This document shows positions 1 through 6,431 of a stretch of 9,316 nucleotides of DNA, one piece after another. This DNA comes from an uncultured Erysipelotrichaceae bacterium (lineage in GTDB: Bacteria > Bacillota_I > Bacilli_A > Erysipelotrichales > Erysipelotrichaceae): contig CALEMD010000121.1 of NCBI GenBank assembly GCA_937902945.1, forward strand, positions 1-9,316, read 5' to 3'. The notes under the pieces are model-generated. The model did no database searches and was not told the DNA's origin. It saw only the letters and a list, made by a program, of their open reading frames with translations. Each line of letters opens with the position of its first letter. Position 1 is the stretch's first letter. A program made the position numbers and the translations under genes.

Positions 1-767
1 GCTATCAGCTTAATCTGAATGATCGCATTGATATGGATATACCGGAAAATCAGCCCGTCGAGATCAGACCTGAAGATATTCCGCTCGATATTCTATATGA
101 AGACAGCGATGTCATTGTTATCAACAAGCCAAAGGGTATGATTGTTCATCCAGCCCCTGGCATTTATACCGGAACCTTAGTGAATGCACTTCTGTATCAC
201 TGCAAAGATCTTTCTGGTATAAACGGTGTTATAAGACCGGGCATAGTGCATCGGATTGATAAAGACACGACAGGCTGTATTGTCTGCTGTAAAAATGATA
301 GGGCACATCAGTCTATAGCCGCACAGCTGGCAGATAAAACCTGCCATCGCGAATACCGTGCCATTGTCAAAGGTATTATGGAACATGATTCCGGAATGAT
401 TGATGCACCTATTGGCAGAGATCCTAAAGACAGACAGAAGATGGCAATTACCGAAGTCAACAGCCGTCATGCAGTTACGCGCTTTAAAACGCTTGAAAGA
501 TATAAAGACGCCAGCTATATTGAGTGTGCGCTTGAAACAGGCCGTACTCACCAGATCCGCGTTCATATGAAGTATATAAATCACCCAGTGCTTGGCGATC
601 TGAAATACGGTACAGCGTGCTCAATACTTGATACGCATGGACAGGTTCTTCATGCATGCCGACTGACATTTATTCATCCGACAACAGGAAAGTCAATGGT
701 CTTTGAAGCTCCGCTGCCAGCCTATTTTGAAGAACTGCTTGAATTTGAACGCAAGGAGAATGCATGA
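1..767 (+). CDS. rluD: RluD-type 23S rRNA pseudouridine synthase, 5' end cut by window edge
   Basis: Converts specific uridines in 23S rRNA to pseudouridine; acts on the ribosome in the cytoplasm. The frame is open to the left edge, and the residues before the first ATG (position 33), YQLNLNDRIDMDIPE, look like the tail of an S4 RNA-binding domain. The true start is therefore probably upstream and the ATG at 33 is internal. The catalytic-domain signature is RPGIVHRIDKDTTG; its Asp, encoded at 258-260, matches the catalytic Asp of the RluA/RluD/RsuA-like HRLDxxTSG motif. RTHQIRVHM, typical of the family, lies downstream (about 541-570). The stop overlaps the next start in an ATGA junction at 764-767, suggesting translational coupling. 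RluD rather than RluA or RluC is inferred from the S4 remnant and the Bacillota context; the exact target uridines cannot be read from sequence. Confidence 0.9.
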   Translation, partial: YQLNLNDRIDMDIPENQPVEIRPEDIPLDILYEDSDVIVINKPKGMIVHPAPGIYTGTLVNALLYHCKDLSGINGVIRPGIVHRIDKDTTGCIVCCKNDRAHQSIAAQLADKTCHREYRAIVKGIMEHDSGMIDAPIGRDPKDRQKMAITEVNSRHAVTRFKTLERYKDASYIECALETGRTHQIRVHMKYINHPVLGDLKYGTACSILDTHGQVLHACRLTFIHPTTGKSMVFEAPLPAYFEELLEFERKENA

Positions 768-1288
768 TTACTGAAATGAATGTACAGCAGATGCAGTTGG
801 CTTCTGTATTAATCAGAAACTATGGCTATGCATTTGCAAACAAAGATAGAGATAAAGAGATATGGCTTTCAAGCAAAAATCATGAACTGTATCCTGTGAT
901 TAGAATCTGCAGCAGTACAGTGAATGAACAGAGTGAGGAAATTGAACATCTGCAGAAGATGCTTAAAGAGTATGCAAAAAGAACTGTGGAAAGTTCTAAG
1001 CTGCTGGATATACATATTTGTACCGATACTGAAATAACAAATCCAGCAGGCATTGAAATTGCGGCAATTCAGCCTGGCCGTGTTTATGGTCATAATATTG
1101 ATTCTGATTTTCCTGGATTAAGCAGACAGCTGCATCCCGTTTCTGATATGCAGAGTGAATATGATGCCCTTACTGCAGATCTGAAGGAATTTGAAAAATA
1201 TAAGCCGAAGATCAAGAAAATACGCAAGGAAAACAATTATCACATATATTGTTCTAGGTCTATGCATAGCTGTATTTCTGCTTATTAA
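764..1288 (+). CDS. N-terminal soluble domain of a frameshifted rhomboid-family protein
   Basis: This 174-residue frame starts at an ATG with a strong Shine-Dalgarno (AAGGAG, 753-758, 5 nt spacer) that overlaps the rluD stop. Residues 1 to about 155 form a soluble, mixed-composition domain with no membrane segment. I do not recognise it as a stand-alone family. Bacillota rhomboids such as B. subtilis GluP/YqgP also carry a cytoplasmic N-terminal domain before the membrane part. The basic stretch KYKPKIKKIRKE (about 1199-1234) is what one expects just before a first membrane helix, but the frame then gives polar residues (NNYHIYCSRSMHS) and stops at 1288. The missing helix is found in another frame of the same DNA (see 1191-2003). 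I infer that this is the front of one gene broken by a frameshift. A separate small protein cannot be excluded. Confidence 0.7.
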   Translation: MITEMNVQQMQLASVLIRNYGYAFANKDRDKEIWLSSKNHELYPVIRICSSTVNEQSEEIEHLQKMLKEYAKRTVESSKLLDIHICTDTEITNPAGIEIAAIQPGRVYGHNIDSDFPGLSRQLHPVSDMQSEYDALTADLKEFEKYKPKIKKIRKENNYHIYCSRSMHSCISAY

Positions 1289-2003
1289 AATCAGCGGTTT
1301 TGATGGCAATGATACCGAAAAGGCAATTCTTTATGGAGCATACTATAAGCCATTTATCCTTGCTGGAGAATGGTGGCGCCTATTGACTGCTGGCTTTGTT
1401 CACACGCAGATTTGGCATATTCTCATGAATATGATGAGTCTTATATCACTTGGCTATGCACTTGAAAAGTATTTTGGCAAACTGAGATATGCGGCAATTC
1501 TGCTGCTGTCTATCATAGCAGGAAGTCTTGCAGTATTTGCTTTTGAAGGCAATATCATTACAGTAGGCATATCCGGAGGACTGTATGGCCTGATGGGAGC
1601 ATATATAGCTGTTGCCATAATGAATGGAGGTATGGATAGCCCTTCATTCAGAAACAGCATGTTTCGAATTGTTGCAATCAACCTGATGATCAATTTCATG
1701 CCAGGAATTGCTTACTATGCACATATCGGCGGATTGCTCTGCGGTGCTGTTCTGGGAATTCTGTTTTCGGGTTATCTCGCCACTAAGAAATGGCGCTTAG
1801 GTGCAATGGCAGCTGGAGCTGTACTTGCGGCAGTTCTGATGCTTGGCAGTATCAGCAATGCTAAGATATCTTCGTCATCTGTCTATTTAGGCACTGATTT
1901 GAAGATACTTCAGTATGAGTCAGAACACGGATTAAGCAGATATGCTGAATGGCTAAGCGATGGTCTAAGCGATGTATATGGCATTGCACTTACACATGAC
2001 TGA
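1191..2003 (+). CDS. Rhomboid intramembrane serine protease domain, C-terminal part of the frameshifted gene
   Basis: Rhomboids cleave membrane proteins within or next to transmembrane helices. Numbered from the TTG at 1191, helices run at about 16-33, 74-90, 99-117, 123-145, 157-175, 176-196 and 203-222. Motifs are complete: WWR in the L1 loop (61-63), HILMN (76-80), the catalytic Ser in GISG (126-129, S128), and the catalytic His in YAHIGG (H178). The active site is therefore intact. The TTG start is doubtful: AAGGA sits only 2 nt upstream and the first in-frame ATG comes after helix 1. The frame is closed upstream by TGA at 1182-1184. Dropping one base within about 1185-1285 would join the 764 frame smoothly to TIITYIVLGLCIAVF. 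I regard the two as one gene of about 412 codons, either a pseudogene or a sequencing indel. Confidence 0.8.
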   Translation: MKNISRRSRKYARKTIITYIVLGLCIAVFLLIKISGFDGNDTEKAILYGAYYKPFILAGEWWRLLTAGFVHTQIWHILMNMMSLISLGYALEKYFGKLRYAAILLLSIIAGSLAVFAFEGNIITVGISGGLYGLMGAYIAVAIMNGGMDSPSFRNSMFRIVAINLMINFMPGIAYYAHIGGLLCGAVLGILFSGYLATKKWRLGAMAAGAVLAAVLMLGSISNAKISSSSVYLGTDLKILQYESEHGLSRYAEWLSDGLSDVYGIALTHD

Positions 2004-2008
2004 GGAGG
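2003..2008 (+). promoter_or_regulatory. Strong Shine-Dalgarno for the deaminase gene
   Basis: AGGAGG lies 4 nt before the ATG at 2013 and overlaps the last base of the rhomboid stop (TGA, 2001-2003). It fixes the deaminase start and gives that gene its own initiation signal, so its translation need not suffer from the upstream frameshift. Confidence 0.85.
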
Positions 2009-2012
2009 TTAT

Positions 2013-2507
2013 ATGGATAAGCGAACTGATATTCTGAGTTGGGATGAGTATTTTATGGGATTGGCACATCTTTCAGCACTGCGATCCAAAGATCCAAGTA
2101 CACAGGTCGGTGCCTGCATCGTTGATGCATCACATCGAGTTGTATCTGTCGGATACAATGGATTTCCATTTGGGTGCAATGATGATGATTTTCCATGGAG
2201 CAGAGAAGGGGGCGTTCTTGACAGCAAGTATGCATATGTTGTACACGCTGAATTGAATGCAATCCTGAACAGTCCGCGATCTGTTTCCGGATGTACAATC
2301 TATGTATCTCTTTTTCCCTGCAATGAATGCGCAAAGGCAATCATTCAGTCAGGCATAAAAAAGATCGTCTATGAATCAGACAAGTACAGTGACACGGAAA
2401 CAACGATAGCATCAAAAAAGATGCTGAAAGCAGCAGGTGTTGAACTCGTGCGCATTGAAAATACCGTAACACTTCATATAGAAAAAAAGAAGAATGACTG
2501 CCGCTGA
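2013..2507 (+). CDS. dCMP deaminase family protein (ComEB-like)
   Basis: A zinc-dependent cytidine/deoxycytidylate deaminase-fold protein of 164 residues. It probably converts dCMP to dUMP, feeding dTTP synthesis. The zinc site is visible: His-Ala-Glu at 78-80 (HAELNAIL; His zinc ligand, Glu proton shuttle) and PCNEC at 102-106 (C103 and C106 as zinc ligands). The early segment KDPSTQVGACIVD and the GYNGFP block (48-53) are characteristic of the dCMP deaminase/ComEB group. The length fits a single-domain enzyme. The start has a near-ideal ribosome binding site, and the gene follows the rhomboid gene by 9 nt, so it is probably cotranscribed. Its stop codon lies in the loop of the terminator at 2493-2517. 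The fold and zinc site are secure; dCMP as substrate is inferred from family resemblance, and a tRNA or free-nucleoside substrate is unlikely. Confidence 0.9.
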   Translation: MDKRTDILSWDEYFMGLAHLSALRSKDPSTQVGACIVDASHRVVSVGYNGFPFGCNDDDFPWSREGGVLDSKYAYVVHAELNAILNSPRSVSGCTIYVSLFPCNECAKAIIQSGIKKIVYESDKYSDTETTIASKKMLKAAGVELVRIENTVTLHIEKKKNDCR

Positions 2508-2520
2508 GGCAGTCATTTTT
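2493..2520. terminator. Bidirectional intrinsic terminator shared by the deaminase gene and rnhC
   Basis: A perfect 10-bp stem, AATGACTGCC (2493-2502) with GGCAGTCATT (2508-2517), encloses a 5-nt loop. On the plus strand it runs into TTTTT (2516-2520). On the minus strand the hairpin is followed by TCTTCTTTTTTTC, complementary to 2480-2492. It can therefore end both convergent transcripts. The deaminase stop (2505-2507) is in the loop, and the rnhC stop (2513-2515 as complement) is in the 3' arm. Confidence 0.9.
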
Positions 2521-3370
2521 GATCGGTTGCCCGTTCAGTATTCTTAAAGTGCAGTTTTGCAACTTCATTGAGACGGCCAATGCCATATTTTTGAATGAAG
2601 AGCCTAGCATCCTCGTCTGTTTTCGCAGAAGCACCTTTCTGAAAGTGCATATCATACTTTGCTTCCATATCATCCATGCATTTCAGAAATGCATATCTTG
2701 CAATCATGCTTGCACTTCCAACAGCTGGGTACTTATCCTCTGCTTTTGTTTCAAAGTGAATGCCGCGGACTATCGCTTTTTCACCTTCTAGATATCTGTA
2801 ATAGCTTGCTGCTGGAGTGAATTGGTCAATAATCTTTAGATCAGGCAATGCTGTTTTTCTAGATAAGTTGATATATGCCTGATTATGAAGCTTAGATTTA
2901 ATTGCATTCATATTGCTGGTATCATGCACCTGATTGTATTTCTCATCTGTAACGATAAGCAGACTGTATCGAAGACGTTTCATAAGCTGCGGTGCAATCA
3001 CTCTGATTTCGTCATCAGTAAGCTGCTTAGAATCGCGCACTCCAAGTTTCTTCAAAGCATCGAGATCTTTTTCTTCAACAATACAGGCACAGACACAGAC
3101 CGGTCCAAAGTAATCACCGGTCCCCACTTCATCACTGCCAGCCTGCGGAAGTATGATGTCTTTATGCAGAAATGGAGCAGCATATACTTCTGCATCTCTA
3201 CCTTGAAAAACAACTTTGCCGGACTGATAGCAGGTGATTGTGCATCCTTCCACACGAAGCTGCCAGGAAGCGTAGGGAGGGATATTGTCGACAGCGGATT
3301 CATGCCATGCCTGATAAAGACGTGAACATGATTCCTTGCTTAATTTCATTGTATATATTGTATTTTTCAC
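2513..3370 (-). CDS. rnhC: Ribonuclease HIII
   Basis: Cleaves the RNA strand of RNA-DNA hybrids (R-loops, primers) in the cytoplasm. From the GTG at 3370 the protein has 285 residues, close to the usual length of about 300. Residues 1 to about 70 form the N-terminal TBP-like substrate-binding domain typical of HIII. The catalytic RNase H fold follows, with AGSDEVGTGDYFGP (77-90; D80 and E81 metal ligands), RDSKQL (112-117), IDQF (D182) and VGSASMIAR (217-225). The DEVGTGD form, rather than DEVGRG, marks HIII over HII. Two starts are possible: GTG at 3370, close to the predicted transcription start, or ATG at 3349 (residue 8). Neither has a convincing Shine-Dalgarno. The gene is convergent with the deaminase gene and divergent from cvpA, so it is a single-gene unit. 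Confidence 0.95.
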   Translation of the reverse strand: MKNTIYTMKLSKESCSRLYQAWHESAVDNIPPYASWQLRVEGCTITCYQSGKVVFQGRDAEVYAAPFLHKDIILPQAGSDEVGTGDYFGPVCVCACIVEEKDLDALKKLGVRDSKQLTDDEIRVIAPQLMKRLRYSLLIVTDEKYNQVHDTSNMNAIKSKLHNQAYINLSRKTALPDLKIIDQFTPAASYYRYLEGEKAIVRGIHFETKAEDKYPAVGSASMIARYAFLKCMDDMEAKYDMHFQKGASAKTDEDARLFIQKYGIGRLNEVAKLHFKNTERATDQK

Positions 3371-3376
3371 AGTAGT

Positions 3377-3385
3377 ATTCTATCA
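3377..3385 (-). promoter_or_regulatory. Extended -10 promoter for rnhC
   Basis: Read on the minus strand the sequence is TGATAGAAT, a TGn extended -10 with a hexamer matching TATAAT at five of six bases. No good -35 is present at the usual distance (around 3400-3406), as expected for an extended -10 promoter. Transcription would begin near 3370, at or beside the GTG codon, leaving little or no leader. Confidence 0.5.
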
Positions 3386-3389
3386 TGAT

Positions 3390-3418
3390 TTGCCAACGAT
3401 TGAAGAAATGAGTATCAT
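3390..3418 (+). promoter_or_regulatory. Sigma-A promoter for cvpA-mutS2-uvrC
   Basis: The -35 is TTGCCA (3390-3395) and the -10 is TATCAT (3413-3418), each five of six to consensus, with an exact 17-nt spacer. Predicted transcription start is about 3425. A TTG at 3418 in the cvpA frame overlaps the -10, so it would not be in the mRNA; this argues for a cvpA start at 3442 or 3445. The spacer overlaps the place where a -35 for the divergent rnhC promoter would lie. Confidence 0.65.
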
Positions 3419-3441
3419 TGAAAAGAAAGAGAAATGAAAAT

Positions 3442-4113
3442 ATGATGACTATACCTGAAAACTGGATTCTGTTTATCAATATCGGCGTAATCGTGTTTTA
3501 TATACTTTTCTGCATATCCGGTGCAAAGAAAGGATTTCTGCTGCAGATAGTATGTCTTGCGGCTACCATTGCGGCTTTCTACGCTTCCTATAGATTCGCT
3601 CCTGTGCTGGCTGATTATTTTTCAATTTGGCCTAAAGCATGGACTCCGATGCAGGATTCGATTATTGCTGAAAATGTTTATATGTATATCAATGAACTAT
3701 GCTGGTTCATACTTGTATTCCTGATACTGAAGCTGCTGTTCAAGCTGCTTGAACCAATCGCAAAAGGTTTGCAGAAAGTGCCTTTGATTAAGCAGGTAAG
3801 CAAGGCGCTGGGCGGAATTCTTGGACTTGGCATTGCTACTGTTTGGATTCTTATTATCAGCATTCTTCTTTATACACCGCTGTTTGCAAATGGCAGTGCG
3901 ATTAGAAATAAATCCTATATCGGTATCATCAGTGATAAGACTGTAGAGACGGTATCGTTTCTATCCAATCCCTATCTCAACTCACAGGAGTTTTCTGATC
4001 TGGTAAATAATATCCAGGAAGACGATGGAAAAGACAGAGAAGCAATTCGAAACTGGCTTGAGGAACATGGCTATCAGACGATTGAAGAAACAGATGAAGT
4101 GAGTGGAAAATGA
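3442..4113 (+). CDS. cvpA: CvpA family inner-membrane protein
   Basis: A member of the colicin V production (CvpA) family of small integral membrane proteins. The molecular role is not settled; in proteobacteria it is linked to colicin V export and envelope homeostasis. From the ATG at 3442 there are 223 residues, with about four hydrophobic helices: roughly 6-24 (ILFINIGVIVFYILF), 29-49, 80-101 (CWFILVFLILKLLF) and 124-148 (GILGLGIATVWILI). A charged C-terminal tail rich in Glu and Asp follows. The frame also reads from TTG at 3418, but that codon lies in the predicted -10. ATG at 3445 is an equally good start. A three-codon ATG-AAA-ATA-TGA runs from 3434 with its stop overlapping 3445, and could couple initiation. 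The stop overlaps mutS2 in an ATGA junction. Adjacency of cvpA and mutS2 is also seen in other Bacillota. Confidence 0.85.
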   Translation: MMTIPENWILFINIGVIVFYILFCISGAKKGFLLQIVCLAATIAAFYASYRFAPVLADYFSIWPKAWTPMQDSIIAENVYMYINELCWFILVFLILKLLFKLLEPIAKGLQKVPLIKQVSKALGGILGLGIATVWILIISILLYTPLFANGSAIRNKSYIGIISDKTVETVSFLSNPYLNSQEFSDLVNNIQEDDGKDREAIRNWLEEHGYQTIEETDEVSGK

Positions 4114-6431
4114 GTATTCAAAGCAGTCTTGAATTGAATGAAGTATTAGAACAGATGCATCCATACTGTTCATTTTCAATGGGTGAAGATACGCTTCTTC
4201 ATGAAGAGATCAGCTATGATCCGCTTCAGATTCGCAGGAAAAGAGATCTGATTGCCGATGCTTTAGCATGTGTCATTCAGTTTAGAACAATGCCATTCGG
4301 TGGGATTCATGACGTTCGAGATACTCTTAAGAATGCACAGAAAGGACGTATTCTTTCGGCACCGGAACTTCTTGATGTCCTGCATCTGATCAGAGGCATA
4401 AGGGGAATCCTTCAATATGACAGATCTATCAGTGTCCCTCATGATAATCTGCAGGATCTGATCAGTACTCTTTCTGTCAGCACGGAAGCTGAAAAGAAGA
4501 TTGCGGCCTGCATCAATGAATATGGCGAAGTCACTGACAATGCCAGTCCGGCTCTGCGGCAGATACGCATGCAGAAAAGACAGGCAGAAGCAGATATAAG
4601 TGCTGCCGTGAATAGATTTCAAGCAGATCATGCCGCAAGCGTTGTTGACAGCATTGTTACCTATCGGCAGGATAGGGCAGTGATACTTGTCAAATCATCG
4701 GAAAAGAATTCCTTTCAGGGCTTGGTATATGGTGACAGTGCTTCCGGACAGGCATCCTATGTAGAACCGGCATCCTTGATTGGTCCCAACAACAGAAAAC
4801 AGGAACTGCTTTCAAAAGAAAAAGAAGAAATCGACAGGATACTTGCACTTTGTTCCGCTGCTGTTGGCAGTACTGCAGAGCAGGATATATCCAATCTGGA
4901 AACATGTGCACTGCTTGATTCTCTATTTGCCAAGGCGCAGTGGGGCAAGGAAAGAAATGGAATTGCGGCCAGTCTTACAGAAAAGAAGAATCTATATCTG
5001 AAAAGAGCGGTTCATCCGCTGATTCCGCGGGAAAAAGCAGTATCCAATACCTATAGGATCGAAGACCCGATACGTATGCTTCTGATCACAGGGCCTAATA
5101 CCGGCGGAAAAACTGTCAGCCTTAAAATCATCGGATTATCCGTACTGATGACATATTTAGGAATGCCGATACTGGCCGATGAAGCAGTGATTCCATATTT
5201 TGATGCTGTCTATGCAGATATTGGAGATGATCAGTCAGTGGCTGCATCTCTTAGCAGTTTCAGCGCTCATATACAGAAACTCGCAGATGTTGTCAATCAT
5301 GCAACTGGCAGCAGTCTTGCATTGATGGATGAAATTGGAAGCGGTACAGATCCGCGTGAAGGTGAAGCAATAGCAATTGCAGTTATGAATACGCTGCGTG
5401 AAAGAGGAACAGTTTCCGTTGCCACTACACATTACGGAAGATTGAAGGCATATGGGAAACGGCATAAAGATATACTGACTGCAAGCGTGCAGTTTGATAT
5501 GCAGAAACTGATGCCAACATACAAATACTGCGAAGGGCTGACGGGTTCATCCAATGCTTTTGAAGTGGCACAGAGATACGGATTGCCGCAGTCAATCATC
5601 CGCTATGCACGTTTTCTGAAGGATCAGGCAAAGACTCAGGAAGATGAGCTGATAGATAAACTTGAAAAACAGCTTTCAGAAGTACAGCAGATGAAAGAAC
5701 AGCTGCAGTCTAAAGAAGATGAAATGAATCTGCAGATGAAGCAGATCAAAACGGAACAGGTCAGATTGGAAAGACAGAAGGATGACTTTAAGCAGAAAGC
5801 TGAAATGGAAGCGCAGAAGTATCTTGAAAAGACTAGAGCGGAAGCTGATGAGATATTGAAAGAAATGCGTTCGCAGCAGATGTCCAGTCATTATCATGAG
5901 GTACTGAAAACCGCAAAGAAGCTTGATCAGCCGGAATTGAAAATTGAAACACCTGCTTCCGTCAATACGGATGCACCAATGAAAGTTGGAGATACAGTTG
6001 AGCTCCGTTCAACAGGACAGATAGCAAGACTGACATCTATGAATCGAAAAGACTGCACAATTGAGATCAATGGCAGAGAAATGCATGTAAAAAAACAGCA
6101 GATCAGAGAGAGTGACAGAATAATCCCAGTCATTAAGGAAAAACCGATTGTGTTTTTCAGCAGTACACAGACTCTTTCTTCTGCATCGGCTGAATGCAAT
6201 CTGATTGGAATGCATGTTGATGAGGCAATGGATGAAATGAATGCATTTATTGATCAGGCACGTCTTCACCATATGAAGACTTTCCGAATCATACATGGCG
6301 ATGGCAGCGGTGCACTGCGCAAAGCGGTACATGCAAAGCTTGCAAAGATGAATGATGTAGAGTCCTATCGCATTGGTATGCCGCAGGAGGGAGGAACCGG
6401 AGCAACTGTTGTGCTCCGGAGAGAAGACTGA
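4110..6431 (+). CDS. mutS2: Endonuclease MutS2
   Basis: A MutS-family ATPase. MutS2 proteins lack the mismatch-recognition domain; they suppress recombination and, in B. subtilis, also rescue collided ribosomes. The 773-residue length is typical. Order: N-terminal clamp/lever region (1 to about 300), ATPase with Walker A GPNTGGKT (328-335), Walker B LALMDE (403-408), GSGTDP (410-415) and the TTHYGRLK segment (439-446), SSNAFEVAQRYG, then a long Glu/Gln/Lys-rich coiled coil (about 505-590), a small beta KOW-like stretch (about 625-670), and a C-terminal Smr domain (about 692-773) with HGDGSG (729-734). In the Smr domain the usual LDLRG reads CNLIG (696-700). The ATG overlaps the cvpA stop by 4 nt, and the stop overlaps the uvrC ATG by 1 nt, so all three genes are probably translationally coupled. 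Confidence 0.97.
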   Translation: MSIQSSLELNEVLEQMHPYCSFSMGEDTLLHEEISYDPLQIRRKRDLIADALACVIQFRTMPFGGIHDVRDTLKNAQKGRILSAPELLDVLHLIRGIRGILQYDRSISVPHDNLQDLISTLSVSTEAEKKIAACINEYGEVTDNASPALRQIRMQKRQAEADISAAVNRFQADHAASVVDSIVTYRQDRAVILVKSSEKNSFQGLVYGDSASGQASYVEPASLIGPNNRKQELLSKEKEEIDRILALCSAAVGSTAEQDISNLETCALLDSLFAKAQWGKERNGIAASLTEKKNLYLKRAVHPLIPREKAVSNTYRIEDPIRMLLITGPNTGGKTVSLKIIGLSVLMTYLGMPILADEAVIPYFDAVYADIGDDQSVAASLSSFSAHIQKLADVVNHATGSSLALMDEIGSGTDPREGEAIAIAVMNTLRERGTVSVATTHYGRLKAYGKRHKDILTASVQFDMQKLMPTYKYCEGLTGSSNAFEVAQRYGLPQSIIRYARFLKDQAKTQEDELIDKLEKQLSEVQQMKEQLQSKEDEMNLQMKQIKTEQVRLERQKDDFKQKAEMEAQKYLEKTRAEADEILKEMRSQQMSSHYHEVLKTAKKLDQPELKIETPASVNTDAPMKVGDTVELRSTGQIARLTSMNRKDCTIEINGREMHVKKQQIRESDRIIPVIKEKPIVFFSSTQTLSSASAECNLIGMHVDEAMDEMNAFIDQARLHHMKTFRIIHGDGSGALRKAVHAKLAKMNDVESYRIGMPQEGGTGATVVLRRED

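Noticed and set aside
1185..1288. Programmed ribosomal frameshift in the rhomboid gene
   Set aside because: I see no slippery heptamer, shifty stop with an upstream Shine-Dalgarno of the prfB kind, or clear downstream hairpin. A +1 change through mutation or sequencing error is simpler.
2885..3325. Plus-strand open frame of 146 codons inside rnhC
   Set aside because: It is antisense to the catalytic part of RNase HIII, whose motifs are intact, and it shows no recognisable domain.
3418..3441. TTG at 3418 as the cvpA start
   Set aside because: It overlaps the predicted -10 hexamer at 3413-3418, so it would lie upstream of the transcription start. ATG at 3442 or 3445 fits better.
4263..4631. 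Minus-strand open frame of 122 codons inside mutS2
   Set aside because: It is antisense to the conserved MutS2 N-terminal region, with no initiation signal or family resemblance.
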